Assembly: GCA_964616495.1 (NCBI GenBank)
Contig: CAZTRF010000002.1
Span: 1 to 46,181 of the forward strand
Length of the DNA stretch: 46,181 bases
Direction of reading: 5' to 3'
From: DAOSVX01 sp964616495
Lineage (GTDB): Bacteria; Bacillota_I; Bacilli_A; RF39; UBA660
In this document: positions 25,212 to 33,933 of the stretch, one piece after another
How the letters are laid out: each line of letters opens with the position of its first letter
Position numbering within the stretch: the first letter of the stretch is position 1
Translations under genes and position numbers: made by a program
The notes under the pieces: model-generated
Database searches by the model: none
Told to the model about the DNA's origin: nothing
What the model saw: only the letters and a program-made list of their open reading frames with translations

Positions 25212-25445
25212 TTATTTATTACATGCACATTTTAAATCATCATGAGGTGTTCCGTCTTCATCGACATAACTACATGTTGACATTCCGTTATTACAAGTTC
25301 CACACACTGCATTAGCACAATTAGTCTTATTAGTAATATTGCTCTTAATTAAAGGCCACACTAACGTATAAAATATTGTTGCTATAGCTCCTATTGCTAG
25401 CACTGTGACGACAGTCATATTTAGTTCTCCAGTCGCTTCTTTCAT
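25212..25445 (-). CDS. Flp-like pilin candidate, Cys-rich tail
   Basis: A 77-residue protein, the right size for a Flp pilin: short polar leader MKEATGELNM, one hydrophobic helix (about 11-30) and a 45-residue hydrophilic tail with seven Cys (about residues 43-75). Flp pilins usually carry a Gly-x-x-x-x-Glu-Tyr cleavage context; here it is Gly-Glu-Leu, so cleavage by a prepilin peptidase is uncertain. The M(K/R)E(A/S)xG start is shared with three other proteins of the block. It is the only gene between TadC and the TadE-like pair and has a strong AGGAG site, consistent with a highly expressed major subunit. Confidence 0.65.
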   Translation of the reverse strand: MKEATGELNMTVVTVLAIGAIATIFYTLVWPLIKSNITNKTNCANAVCGTCNNGMSTCSYVDEDGTPHDDLKCACNK

Positions 25446-25505
25446 TTTTTATTCCTCCTTTTATTTTCTTTATTATTATATCTTTAAAACTTACTTTTAT
25501 CAATA

Positions 25506-26294
25506 TTATAGCTTAAACATCATCAATATTGACAATGCTAATAGCAATAATACCCCCGCTCCAGTTGTTATTAACATAAACATTGTTTTACTTTCCATTT
25601 TCTCTAAGCGTTGCTTATATTTAGTTTCACGAGACTTTTGTTGAAGATTAGAAATCGTTTTAGAAAAGGTTAATAATTGTTCCTGTTTTCTTTCCTGACG
25701 TCCTAAACTTAATCTGTAAAGTAAACGCATCATTCGCATAGAATCCCTAACTGGATATTCTTTAGCAAAATCCATATAAGGATCAATTGAAGAATCTCCA
25801 GCATCTATCTTTTCAATTAATCTTTGAAGTCCAGCTCTAAATATTGGTGGAGCATCATCAACTGATTTCCCAATAGCAACCGGTATTGTATAATGTTGAA
25901 TTAATATTTCTAAACTTTTTAAATAATATGGCAACAATAAGTTAATCTCGTGTAAATGTTTTTTATAATATGATTTTAAATTAATATAATTTAATTTATA
26001 TACTAAAAAACCAACAATTATTGTAAATAAAATATTAACATATGATAATTTATTTAAAAATATAAAGAACATAATAACAATAGCTACCAAACCATTTCTT
26101 AGTCTTGCTGAAAATAATTTATCAGTATCAACTTCATCACCATATTTTGCACGGCAATAAAAATCAAAATCATCTTCTTTTAATTTAGAAAAATAAGTCT
26201 GGTTATCATCTATAAAACGGTTGGTATCTACCCTTCCTGAAAAGCTCATGATAAAGTACAAAACAACCCCTATAAAAATTATCTCTATATACAT
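25506..26294 (-). CDS. tadC: TadC-like inner-membrane platform protein
   Basis: A 262-residue GspF-domain protein: hydrophobic segments at about 1-17, 68-95 and 238-260, and between them the cytoplasmic GspF domain with HLHEINLLLPYYLKSLEIL and FAKEYPVRDSMRMMRLLYRLSLG. TadB and TadC form the platform on which the CpaF ATPase extrudes subunits. The start codon touches the 54-bp fold-back repeat at the contig end, so the first residues may be incomplete. Confidence 0.85.
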   Translation of the reverse strand: MYIEIIFIGVVLYFIMSFSGRVDTNRFIDDNQTYFSKLKEDDFDFYCRAKYGDEVDTDKLFSARLRNGLVAIVIMFFIFLNKLSYVNILFTIIVGFLVYKLNYINLKSYYKKHLHEINLLLPYYLKSLEILIQHYTIPVAIGKSVDDAPPIFRAGLQRLIEKIDAGDSSIDPYMDFAKEYPVRDSMRMMRLLYRLSLGRQERKQEQLLTFSKTISNLQQKSRETKYKQRLEKMESKTMFMLITTGAGVLLLLALSILMMFKL

Positions 26295-26347
26295 TATGCA
26301 GTTTTTATTAGGTAATGAAAACTATATTGCTTTACTTGATAAATGGT
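26294..26347. repeat. 54-bp inverted repeat at contig end (probable assembly artefact)
   Basis: These 54 bases are the exact reverse complement of 26432-26485, which encode part of TadB. They run into the first N-gap. They place antisense tadB sequence directly upstream of the tadC start, which is biologically implausible, and fold-back ends of this type are typical of assembly or amplification chimeras. Confidence 0.8.
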
Positions 26348-26357
26348 NNNNNNNNNN
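26348..26357. other. Assembly gap (10 N)
   Basis: Ten N between the tadC contig and the small contig holding the tadB C-terminus. True gap size unknown. Confidence 0.99.
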
Positions 26358-26663
26358 ATTATAGTACTTCTCTCCACCAATTAAGAAATAACTATTTAAT
26401 ATAAGGACTACATGTAATAAAACATTGACATACCATTTATCAAGTAAAGCAATATAGTTTTCATTACCTAATAAAAACTGCATAAGCATGACCAAAAGAT
26501 ACAAAGCCAATCCATAAATAATAAACTTTTTATGAAATTGCTGGCGATCCATTCGATCTCGATAGACCCCCTCAACTAAAGTATCAATATCCATGGCCAT
26601 CATTTCTAAGGATTCTCCAGAATCTTTAGAACCCTCTTTTGTTATTTGTAAAAATAATTGATG
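26358..26663 (-). CDS. tadB: TadB-like platform protein, C-terminal fragment
   Basis: An open frame of about 101 residues across the whole small contig, starting HQLFLQITKEGSKDSGESLEM in part and continuing through DTLVEGVYRDRMDRQQFHKKF, two hydrophobic helices and GGEKYYN. This is the second half of the GspF domain and the last two membrane segments of TadB. It fits directly after residue 187 of the N-terminal fragment. The last few residues and the stop are lost in the left gap. Confidence 0.8.
26432..26485. repeat. Partner of the 54-bp inverted repeat, genuine tadB coding copy
   Basis: Reverse complement of 26294-26347. Here the sequence lies in an open TadB frame on the minus strand, so this copy is the real one. 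Confidence 0.8.
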
Positions 26664-26673
26664 NNNNNNNNNN
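26664..26673. other. Assembly gap (10 N)
   Basis: Ten N between the small tadB contig and the right contig. True gap size unknown. Confidence 0.99.
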
Positions 26674-26783
26674 TTTCTTACCATTTAATCGTAATGGTGT
26701 TTTATTTCCTCGTAAAATAAATGATGAATTTTTAATGTTATCAAGAATTTCAGATAATGGACATACACCATTTGGTGATATCT

Positions 26784-27344
26784 TTTTATCATATAGTAAG
26801 GATATTTTTGATTCATATAGTCAACTGATTCATCAATCGTACCATTTTGATATGATAAATCAATCATCATTTCCAAATCAGCTAGTACAGGATTTTCTAA
26901 TATTCCAGAATCTCGAACCCCTTCTAATGACTTAACAAAACTTTGAGTAGTATTAAATTCCATAATAACGTTAGTTGTGTACACCTGAATTTGTTCAAAA
27001 ATAAATTCACTGTATATTCTCTTACATCTCAAATATGCCAAGTATGGAATAAACATAATAGCTACCAATCCATAAACAATAGCCCATATAATACTAAAGA
27101 AATATAGATAAGCAATAGCTCCGGCCCCTAAGCCAAAGGCCATTACTTGAAAAGTATATTGTTTAACTGTATATTCTTGCCCTAAAGCCTTTGTTTTCTC
27201 TCTAACTTCTTTAAAACTGTATGGGGCATATTTATTATAAGCATTACCTACTTGATTAGTAATAAATTTATATACATTTTCACCATTTTGTTTTCGGTAT
27301 GACATAACAAATATTGCTACTAATATTAACAAAATTAATTCCAT
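26784..27344 (-). CDS. tadB: TadB-like platform protein, N-terminal fragment
   Basis: Residues 1-187 of TadB: N-terminal helix (about 2-15), a pair of helices (about 66-100), then the first part of the GspF domain (FIFEQIQVYTTNVIMEFNTT, DLEMMIDLSYQNGTIDESVD). The reading is convincing to about YPYYMIK; beyond 26784 the frame continues with unrelated residues to a stop at 26685, and another frame (K-I-S-P-N-G...) is open there to the gap, so the contig end looks chimeric. The fragment should join the C-terminal fragment to give about 290 residues. Confidence 0.82.
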
Positions 27345-27365
27345 ACAATGCCTTCTTTCTTATCT

Positions 27366-28496
27366 TTATAAAACTTCATATAAAGGAGTTGCTTTACTAA
27401 CTGTTGTTTCTTTATTTTGATTAGTTGAATCAACTCCAACATCTAATTTAAATAAATCTTCGGGTAGCATTACTCCTTGCATCTCTAAATAACTTCTTAA
27501 ATATTTTGTCGGATTTTGAACTGATATAGTTCCATCCGCACTCTTACGATAAATAATGTTGGTTTTAGCTTCATTATCTTCCGTTACATAGAACTCACAT
27601 ATTTCAACTATTTCTCTTTGAAATCTTCCTAATTCTTTGCTTAAATAGCCTCTAATATGAACTCCTAATTGGACATATCGATGAATTGATTTGGCAAATT
27701 GCTCAATATCTTGGTTACTTTCTAGTAATGAATACATTCTCATTGGGATACTGGCCGCTTTATCAGAGTGAATAGTTGATAAAATATTATGTCCTGAAGA
27801 AATAGAGTTTCTAACAGCCATAACAGCCTCGGCACTACGCACTTCAGATAATAATATCCATCTTGGATTCTGTCTCATACAAGTAACCAATACATCACTA
27901 TAAGAAGCAATATTATTAGTTTTCATAGCAACTATATCTCGATGAGGAAATATGCGATCTAGATGTAATTCTAAGGTATCTTCTATTGTAATTATCTTCT
28001 CGTCTTCTTTAGTATGACTAGCAAGATACTTTACAAACTCTGTTTTACCTGAACCAGTTTCACCACTTACGATGATGTTACAATGTCCAGCAACACACTG
28101 CATTAAGAAATCATGTAATTCCAATGTAATGTATTTTTCATCTAATAACTTTTCTTTATTAAGACGAATCTTAGCCGGTGTTTTACGAATAACACAAGCT
28201 ATTCCATTAGTTGCTATTGAATCATGGATGAAGTTAAGTCTTAACTCAGCACTTTCAGCATCTAAGAATGGGTGCGCCATATTAAACGTTTTACCCATAA
28301 CGTTAGAACACTGAAATGCTAATTTTTCCATAAATGTATTGTTAATTGCTGGCCTATCAACTTTATAAACACCTTTAGACAAAGTCTTTAACCAAACTTG
28401 GCCACCATTACTGTAGGAAATATCGGTTATATCATCATTATCTAAAAACTCTTTAATAGGCCCAAAATCTATTTGCGAAAAAACCGCATCGTTCAT
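27366..28496 (-). CDS. cpaF: CpaF/TadA-type secretion ATPase
   Basis: A 376-residue hexameric ATPase of the type II/IV secretion family that powers Tad pilus extension. Walker A is GETGSGKTE (145-153), the Asp box reads ITIEDTLELHL, Walker B region is NPRWILLSEVRSAEA and the His box GHNILSTIHSDKA is intact. The N-terminal domain (about 10-120) is shorter than in many CpaF proteins, which often exceed 430 residues. Its arginine-rich VIRKTPAKIRL segment is kept. It is followed after 21 bases by tadB. Confidence 0.93.
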   Translation of the reverse strand: MNDAVFSQIDFGPIKEFLDNDDITDISYSNGGQVWLKTLSKGVYKVDRPAINNTFMEKLAFQCSNVMGKTFNMAHPFLDAESAELRLNFIHDSIATNGIACVIRKTPAKIRLNKEKLLDEKYITLELHDFLMQCVAGHCNIIVSGETGSGKTEFVKYLASHTKEDEKIITIEDTLELHLDRIFPHRDIVAMKTNNIASYSDVLVTCMRQNPRWILLSEVRSAEAVMAVRNSISSGHNILSTIHSDKAASIPMRMYSLLESNQDIEQFAKSIHRYVQLGVHIRGYLSKELGRFQREIVEICEFYVTEDNEAKTNIIYRKSADGTISVQNPTKYLRSYLEMQGVMLPEDLFKLDVGVDSTNQNKETTVSKATPLYEVL

Positions 28497-28528
28497 TTAG
28501 GCACCCTCTCTTTTTATTCTTTATTTTT

Positions 28529-29353
28529 TTATTCAGTAGGTGTATCAGTTTCAGGCTCTGTTACAACAGCATCTTCAGGAATATATGTTGTCTTTGACAA
28601 TATAAATTCTTTGATATATTGACTAGATACTTGAGTTTCTCCAGGATTAGCAGTATATGCTGCATTTCTTGGTACAGGTATTATTTCAATTGAATTCCCA
28701 GTTATGTATTCAGCCTTTTTTAAAAGATCAAACATATCATTAGGAACAGCAAATAATAATACTGCCGGAGTACGTTCTTCTACTGTTGATTCAAAAACAT
28801 GATTCCCAGCATTATCTTTAACTGCCAATACTTCAATACTCTCAATTATTTTTCCAAACATAACCTTTCCAGCATCATCTATTGCCTTAAAATATAAGTC
28901 AATGTAGTTGCCTGGAAATATTGAATTTCCATAAGTGCTTTGCAAATTAACCCCTAGTGAATATATTGTGTACTTATCAGGAATATTAGCAAAAGCAGAA
29001 TCAGGCATTTCTGAAGAAGTTAATAATTGTGTTGAATAAAACATACTGTTAGCAGCTATGGTTGTTCCAAAGCTAACGTATTTACCAACAATTAATGATT
29101 CATTAACCACAATGTTTTGACTTTTATTAATCAAAGATTGAGGTACACTCATATAAGTAATCATTTCTTTAGTTATTAATGTCCTAGACCCAATTTCTTG
29201 AGTAGATACCGGAACATCTACTAAAGTTACAGCTTGCTTAACACGCCAGTTATAACCCACATATAAAATGGCTACTGCTACCAAAACTCCTATCACCGTT
29301 ACCGTATTTTTGTTTGAAAAAAACTTCTTTACTGAGACTAAAAAATTATCCAT
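28529..29353 (-). CDS. cpaB: CpaB/RcpC-like SAF-domain pilus assembly protein
   Basis: A 274-residue protein with one N-terminal helix (about 18-36) and an SAF domain starting about residue 42 (VTLVDVPVSTQEIGSRTLITKEMI), followed by a CpaB-type beta-rich domain (GNYIDLYFKAID, EERTPAVLLFAVPNDMFDLL). The C-terminal 25 residues are Pro/Glu/Thr-rich. CpaB interacts with the outer secretin in Gram-negative Tad systems; in this Gram-positive it probably works at the outer face of the membrane or wall. It stands next to cpaF, as usual. Confidence 0.87.
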   Translation of the reverse strand: MDNFLVSVKKFFSNKNTVTVIGVLVAVAILYVGYNWRVKQAVTLVDVPVSTQEIGSRTLITKEMITYMSVPQSLINKSQNIVVNESLIVGKYVSFGTTIAANSMFYSTQLLTSSEMPDSAFANIPDKYTIYSLGVNLQSTYGNSIFPGNYIDLYFKAIDDAGKVMFGKIIESIEVLAVKDNAGNHVFESTVEERTPAVLLFAVPNDMFDLLKKAEYITGNSIEIIPVPRNAAYTANPGETQVSSQYIKEFILSKTTYIPEDAVVTEPETDTPTE

Positions 29354-29370
29354 ATCATTTCCTCCTTAAT

Positions 29371-29826
29371 TTATTCTCCAACATAGTCTTTGATGTTATA
29401 GTCATCTTCATATGTTTCAGTTCCAATTTTCATTTCCAATATTGCATCCAGTTTGTTAACAACTTCAAATGCCGCTTCATCGCCCGCTATCGTATACGAT
29501 TGAGTTGTTGTTGATATTTTAACACTTACTTTAGGTGGGGCTTCATAGATGTCATAGAAATCAAATCGATAAGTTTTACTTAAATTAACACTTTCAGAAA
29601 ATCTTCTAATAAAATTTTCCACAAATTTTTCTTTGTTAATTTTAAGCTCCCCATGTTGTCTATAGTATCCATAATCAACAGCATCAATCATTGAGGCTTC
29701 AGTTACTTCTTTAAGCAAATAATAATCTTGAGTATTGGTTGTAGTATAACTCTGGATTAGCATCATAATGATTATAACAAAAATTCCTAGAACAATCAAC
29801 CAATACCCCCACATACTTTCTTTCAT
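29371..29826 (-). CDS. TadE/TadF-like pseudopilin (copy 3, diverged)
   Basis: A 151-residue protein: leader MKESMWGYWLI, one hydrophobic helix (about 8-28) and a soluble external domain without Cys. The leader matches the start of both TadE-like proteins and the pilin candidate (M-K/R-E-A/S), and VTEASMIDAVDYGYYRQHG after the helix resembles the stalk region of TadF/TadE proteins. It overlaps the stop of the large surface protein by one base and precedes cpaB by 18 bases. Named by layout only. Confidence 0.65.
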   Translation of the reverse strand: MKESMWGYWLIVLGIFVIIIMMLIQSYTTTNTQDYYLLKEVTEASMIDAVDYGYYRQHGELKINKEKFVENFIRRFSESVNLSKTYRFDFYDIYEAPPKVSVKISTTTQSYTIAGDEAAFEVVNKLDAILEMKIGTETYEDDYNIKDYVGE

Positions 29827-32800
29827 TACTTAACAATACCACCCTTCCAAGAATAGCCATCTTCCCATAAATTAAATACAACATTCCTGGTACTTAAATT
29901 ATTAGGATCAGCTGCTAAATTATCAGTAAAGCACTTTTGCTCAGTACAATTAAATAATTCGCCATTTAAGAAATTACTTACACACTTTTGACCCGTAGAA
30001 TCACATTCAAGATTAAAATCAGTATATCCAAGTCCTCTTTCCTCTTGCCTTTTATTATAAATTCTAACCTGTTGCATTTGCTTTGCAGTTAAAGTATAAG
30101 AATATTCCAATGAATAATTTCCACTAGTCTTATCTGGAGTATAAATATATTCTCCAGCTTTTTCAATTGCCTCTTCGGTAGCTTGGCCTTTATCTGAAGC
30201 CCAGTTCTTGCCTATATTACGAGTTCTACTATTAGCAAGATTCTTACCATTAGCAGAAGTATTACTATTTGGAAATACATCCTTTAAGTCAATCGCTCTA
30301 TAATAGAAATTAATTCCACCATCAGGACAACTACCATTACCTTCACATGGAGTCAAAATGTCTGGAGCAATTTTTAGCTCACAAACAAATGGCTTGCTCA
30401 TATTTGGAAAACACTTTTCAAAACGACCATTCTCACCAATTCCCGTAACAATAAATGAATAATCACATACCTTTTTAGTATTAGTAATGCTCAATGGGAA
30501 TACCCTACCAGTCTCTCCTAATTTTATTGATCTATCCTTTATCTCGGTAGTTCTAGGAACCCCTGTTGGTTGAACAGCATAGTATTCAGTTATAGTGTTT
30601 GCCCTAAATTTTCTATTAATTTCCACCTTTGTTCCTAAAGTTACCGGAACTCGAGTAGTGGTTAATACTCCATTGGTACAACCTTTATTAGCACATTTAT
30701 AATATGAAATAGTAGTATACAATTTTTCATCAATTACTTTACTTGCTGGTACTGTAGCATCATCAGCACTAACACAAGTTCCAATTTTTCCATCTTCACC
30801 AACTTCACAATTTAATGAAGCCCCTATATCATCACAAGTATAATCAATTATATTAGGAACCGATTTACAGAATTCTACCTTCCCATTTCTTTCGACCTCT
30901 TTTAATTCATACTCAATGTTATAATCATCACAATAATTAAATTTAACCGTTGGATTTACTTGATAACTAACCTTCTTATAAAAATTAGTACATTCACTAA
31001 TATCAGCAATTGCTTGTTCCATTTCTTTCAGAATAATATTTTTAGCAATCTTTATAGTTTGCTGCCCTCCATGGACGACTTTACCGACATTTCCAAAAGA
31101 TCCTTTGTCCATTATATCTCCAACTTTAGATCTTGTTCCACCAATAAAGCCTATGTTTCCATCAGTGTCATTAGCCGTTCCTTGCATTATAGACTGATTG
31201 CCTTTAATATCTTCATAACTTGCCATTGAACTACATACCGATTTATTTGAAGAAGCAGCCACCGTTTTATCAAAAATCATTGCATAATTTACGCCATTAA
31301 TGGCAAAAACTGTAAAATAGCCGCTTGCCCCTCCCAAGGCATCTAGTCCTGACCACACATTGCTTACAGGAGGCAACAATCCACTGCCAACAGGTGCCAT
31401 AACAATACCAACAGTAGCATTCCAAATTCTTTGCTCCAATCCATTTCGATCACCACTTAAGCCGCCAAAAAAGCCACTAATATCGTTTAAATCAACTGGA
31501 ACTCCGCCACCTGCTGCAGAAGATATTTTGTATCTATCAGCATGAATAACATATGTACATGTCACAGGCCTTGAACACGTTTCGCTCCAGCTACACTTTC
31601 CATCTGTATATGTTAGCCCACGTGCCGTGCATTCTCCTTGTGAGGAAGAAGTTTTACTGCACGTATAATTTTCATATGCTTGATAGTTGGCATTATAAGT
31701 AAGATGCTGAGGGCTACTTAATTGGGCCGATAACGTAGTATAAGCCTTTTCTAACTGGGTAGCATTGGCATAAAGCCAATATAAACCGCCCAATCTTCTA
31801 TTAATTATTTTGGTTACTGAGGGACCTGTAATTATTTCTTTAGATTCACTAATTTCATATCCATACATATCTTTAAAGAATTGAGCTAAATCGATGCTTT
31901 CATTGTCCTCAATGCCAGTTACGCAAGTTTTTCTGCCGTTAATTTCTAAATCTTCTAAAGTAAAGAATCGTCCTGTAAAAATATCACTATTTTCATTTTC
32001 AGGGGCAATCGTTTTAGAAGGAATTATTATTTCAAAATCCTCTTTACAATAAACGGTACAATATTTATTTTTAGTAGATGCCGTTGTAATTTCATTACCA
32101 CTAGAATCTGTAGTCGTTATTCCTACGTTAGCCAAATTAGTTTCATAAGAAGTGCCATCGCAAGCCTGCTCACCAAATATTTTACTATAATCTATTTTTA
32201 CATCTGTAAAATGTTTTATTGAGGAATTGTCTCCTACATCTAAGCCACCTTCAGCTATAATAGTTGGACCACAAGCTTGATATTTATAAAAAGGTAAATC
32301 ATCGGTAGTTGAGCTATATCCTGATGATAAAGTGAATATTTTTTTAGAAGTGCCTGTAGCATTGTATATTAACATGCTACTAGTTCCAACTACATTTCCG
32401 GTTCCATAAGGGGCACAATAGGATGGTATGGCAGTAATACTACTATGTTCATATTCAATTGATACCTCAACATAAGCACAATTCTTGCAAACACTAGTTT
32501 GAGGAGTTGCTTCAATTTTAAAAGTGGTGGTACTTGGATTTCCTAAAGATAAAGCAATTATCTTACCACCGGTAGCTGTAACACTAATAATTTTAGCATC
32601 ATTAGGAATGTTTAATCCTTCAATGGAACTTAAAACAACATTGCCGCTTTCCGGATAACTACAAGTTCCATTATTACACTTTAATTCTAAGTACACCCCT
32701 GTATAACCACTCTTTTTTGAAGCATAGGAAATCTCAGAAGATTTAAAATAAAGTTCTAAGGCTTTATCTACATATCCATCCGGATCTATTATTTGATCCT

Positions 32801-33230
32801 TTCCATCTCCTGTAGCGTCTTTATTTTCAAAATAAAGAGTTAATGGGTTCAAGAAAAAAGAATCGTTGCTTTTTTTTAAAGCCACAGCATCAAAATATAA
32901 AGCAATTTGAATAACTAAATCGCTATAGCCATTCTTTTTTCCATATTGAATTATAGCTATCTCTTTTAATCCGGGGCTTCCTGCATTATCACAATTATAT
33001 GTTTTTGCACTATTGGTGTCAGAAGGTCCTAAAAGATCAAGACTAATTTGAAAAGAGGGCTCGCCTTTATTGGTATTATAAACATAAATCGTTCTTTTTT
33101 CACCAATGCTATTGGATAAAGTATAAGAGCTTTTTTGGTTCATTGTTACAGGAGCTGTAACCGCCTTTGCAGAAGGAATACAGATAAATAATGTTAAAGC
33201 AAATAAAACAAATAATAAGTTTTTCTTCAT
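29826..33230 (-). CDS. Large Cys-rich secreted protein of the pilus/T4SS block
   Basis: A 1134-residue exported protein with a clear signal peptide (about 1-23, ending SAKA). I count 34 Cys in the mature part, many in close pairs (KNCAY after SVCK, KYCTVYC, KGC, GQKC), very unusual for an exported protein of a low-GC Gram-positive and suggesting extensive disulfides. There is no sortase motif and no C-terminal helix, so it is secreted or held by partners. Beta-rich stretches dominate; a Gly-rich, mildly hydrophobic stretch lies near 570-670. I recognise no domain. Being second in the block and next to an anchored partner, it could be the tip adhesin or the secreted cargo. Confidence 0.8.
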   Translation of the reverse strand: MKKNLLFVLFALTLFICIPSAKAVTAPVTMNQKSSYTLSNSIGEKRTIYVYNTNKGEPSFQISLDLLGPSDTNSAKTYNCDNAGSPGLKEIAIIQYGKKNGYSDLVIQIALYFDAVALKKSNDSFFLNPLTLYFENKDATGDGKDQIIDPDGYVDKALELYFKSSEISYASKKSGYTGVYLELKCNNGTCSYPESGNVVLSSIEGLNIPNDAKIISVTATGGKIIALSLGNPSTTTFKIEATPQTSVCKNCAYVEVSIEYEHSSITAIPSYCAPYGTGNVVGTSSMLIYNATGTSKKIFTLSSGYSSTTDDLPFYKYQACGPTIIAEGGLDVGDNSSIKHFTDVKIDYSKIFGEQACDGTSYETNLANVGITTTDSSGNEITTASTKNKYCTVYCKEDFEIIIPSKTIAPENENSDIFTGRFFTLEDLEINGRKTCVTGIEDNESIDLAQFFKDMYGYEISESKEIITGPSVTKIINRRLGGLYWLYANATQLEKAYTTLSAQLSSPQHLTYNANYQAYENYTCSKTSSSQGECTARGLTYTDGKCSWSETCSRPVTCTYVIHADRYKISSAAGGGVPVDLNDISGFFGGLSGDRNGLEQRIWNATVGIVMAPVGSGLLPPVSNVWSGLDALGGASGYFTVFAINGVNYAMIFDKTVAASSNKSVCSSMASYEDIKGNQSIMQGTANDTDGNIGFIGGTRSKVGDIMDKGSFGNVGKVVHGGQQTIKIAKNIILKEMEQAIADISECTNFYKKVSYQVNPTVKFNYCDDYNIEYELKEVERNGKVEFCKSVPNIIDYTCDDIGASLNCEVGEDGKIGTCVSADDATVPASKVIDEKLYTTISYYKCANKGCTNGVLTTTRVPVTLGTKVEINRKFRANTITEYYAVQPTGVPRTTEIKDRSIKLGETGRVFPLSITNTKKVCDYSFIVTGIGENGRFEKCFPNMSKPFVCELKIAPDILTPCEGNGSCPDGGINFYYRAIDLKDVFPNSNTSANGKNLANSRTRNIGKNWASDKGQATEEAIEKAGEYIYTPDKTSGNYSLEYSYTLTAKQMQQVRIYNKRQEERGLGYTDFNLECDSTGQKCVSNFLNGELFNCTEQKCFTDNLAADPNNLSTRNVVFNLWEDGYSWKGGIVK

Positions 33231-33907
33231 TATAAAACCCTCCTTTTACGGATGATAATAATAATGGTTATAATAACTCCTATAACTACTACTCCACCTA
33301 TAATAAAATATAAATAATTTGTTTTAATAAAATTAATTGTTTTAACTATAAAGCTTTTTTCTTCTTCGGCTTTTTTTTCTTCTTCTTTTATTTTACTGCT
33401 TTTATACTCTTCAATTCTGGTTTTAAGATCATCAAAGCTCATTTCAAAATCATACCATTTTTGACATAAAGAATATTCTTTAATATCCTCACAAATAGCT
33501 GTATTGTAATAAGGATTATATCTTGGAGTAACAACTGATATAGTTCTTAAAAGGGTTGAACCACAACTGCCGCTAGTTGAATAAACTTCTATCTTATATT
33601 CATTTTTACTATATATTTCATAATTAGTAAAACTAATATTTCCACTATTATTCTCATCATAGGTATAGGTTTTGCCTTCTCCCGCATTACCATTCATAAC
33701 GTTAATATATAAATCACTAGTTAAGTTATAAATATTAACTGTAAAATAAAGTTCTGGCTCAGGAGCCACTTCATAATTGGCTTTGACATTACTAGCGAGT
33801 TCACTTAAAGCATATTGTTCTTTATAGCTACATTCGGCATATACTTTATTACAGCCAAAAAAGAATATTGATATTAACACCAAAGTAAATATTAGTTTTG
33901 ATCTCAT
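33230..33907 (-). CDS. Membrane-anchored surface protein, first gene of the block
   Basis: A 225-residue protein: signal peptide (about 1-24, ending VYA), an external beta-rich domain (about 25-150) with six Cys, a charged coiled coil rich in Lys and Glu (about 155-190), and a C-terminal helix (about 197-218) followed by RKRRVL, so the C-terminus is inside. The coiled coil would hold the head away from the membrane. Its stop overlaps the start of the 1134-residue gene, suggesting a complex of the two. It has a GAGGT site and the only clear promoter of the block upstream. Family unknown. Confidence 0.8.
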   Translation of the reverse strand: MRSKLIFTLVLISIFFFGCNKVYAECSYKEQYALSELASNVKANYEVAPEPELYFTVNIYNLTSDLYINVMNGNAGEGKTYTYDENNSGNISFTNYEIYSKNEYKIEVYSTSGSCGSTLLRTISVVTPRYNPYYNTAICEDIKEYSLCQKWYDFEMSFDDLKTRIEEYKSSKIKEEEKKAEEEKSFIVKTINFIKTNYLYFIIGGVVVIGVIITIIIIIRKRRVL

Positions 33908-33933
33908 ATATCATACCTCATATTCTGTATTAA

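Noticed and set aside
26294..26485. A genuine invertible DNA switch made by the 54-bp inverted repeat
   Set aside because: No recombinase is near, one copy is in tadB coding sequence and the other abuts an N-gap; a fold-back artefact is simpler.
26639..26935. Plus-strand frame crossing the second N-gap
   Set aside because: It lies opposite tadB and is formed partly by the N residues and the chimeric contig end.
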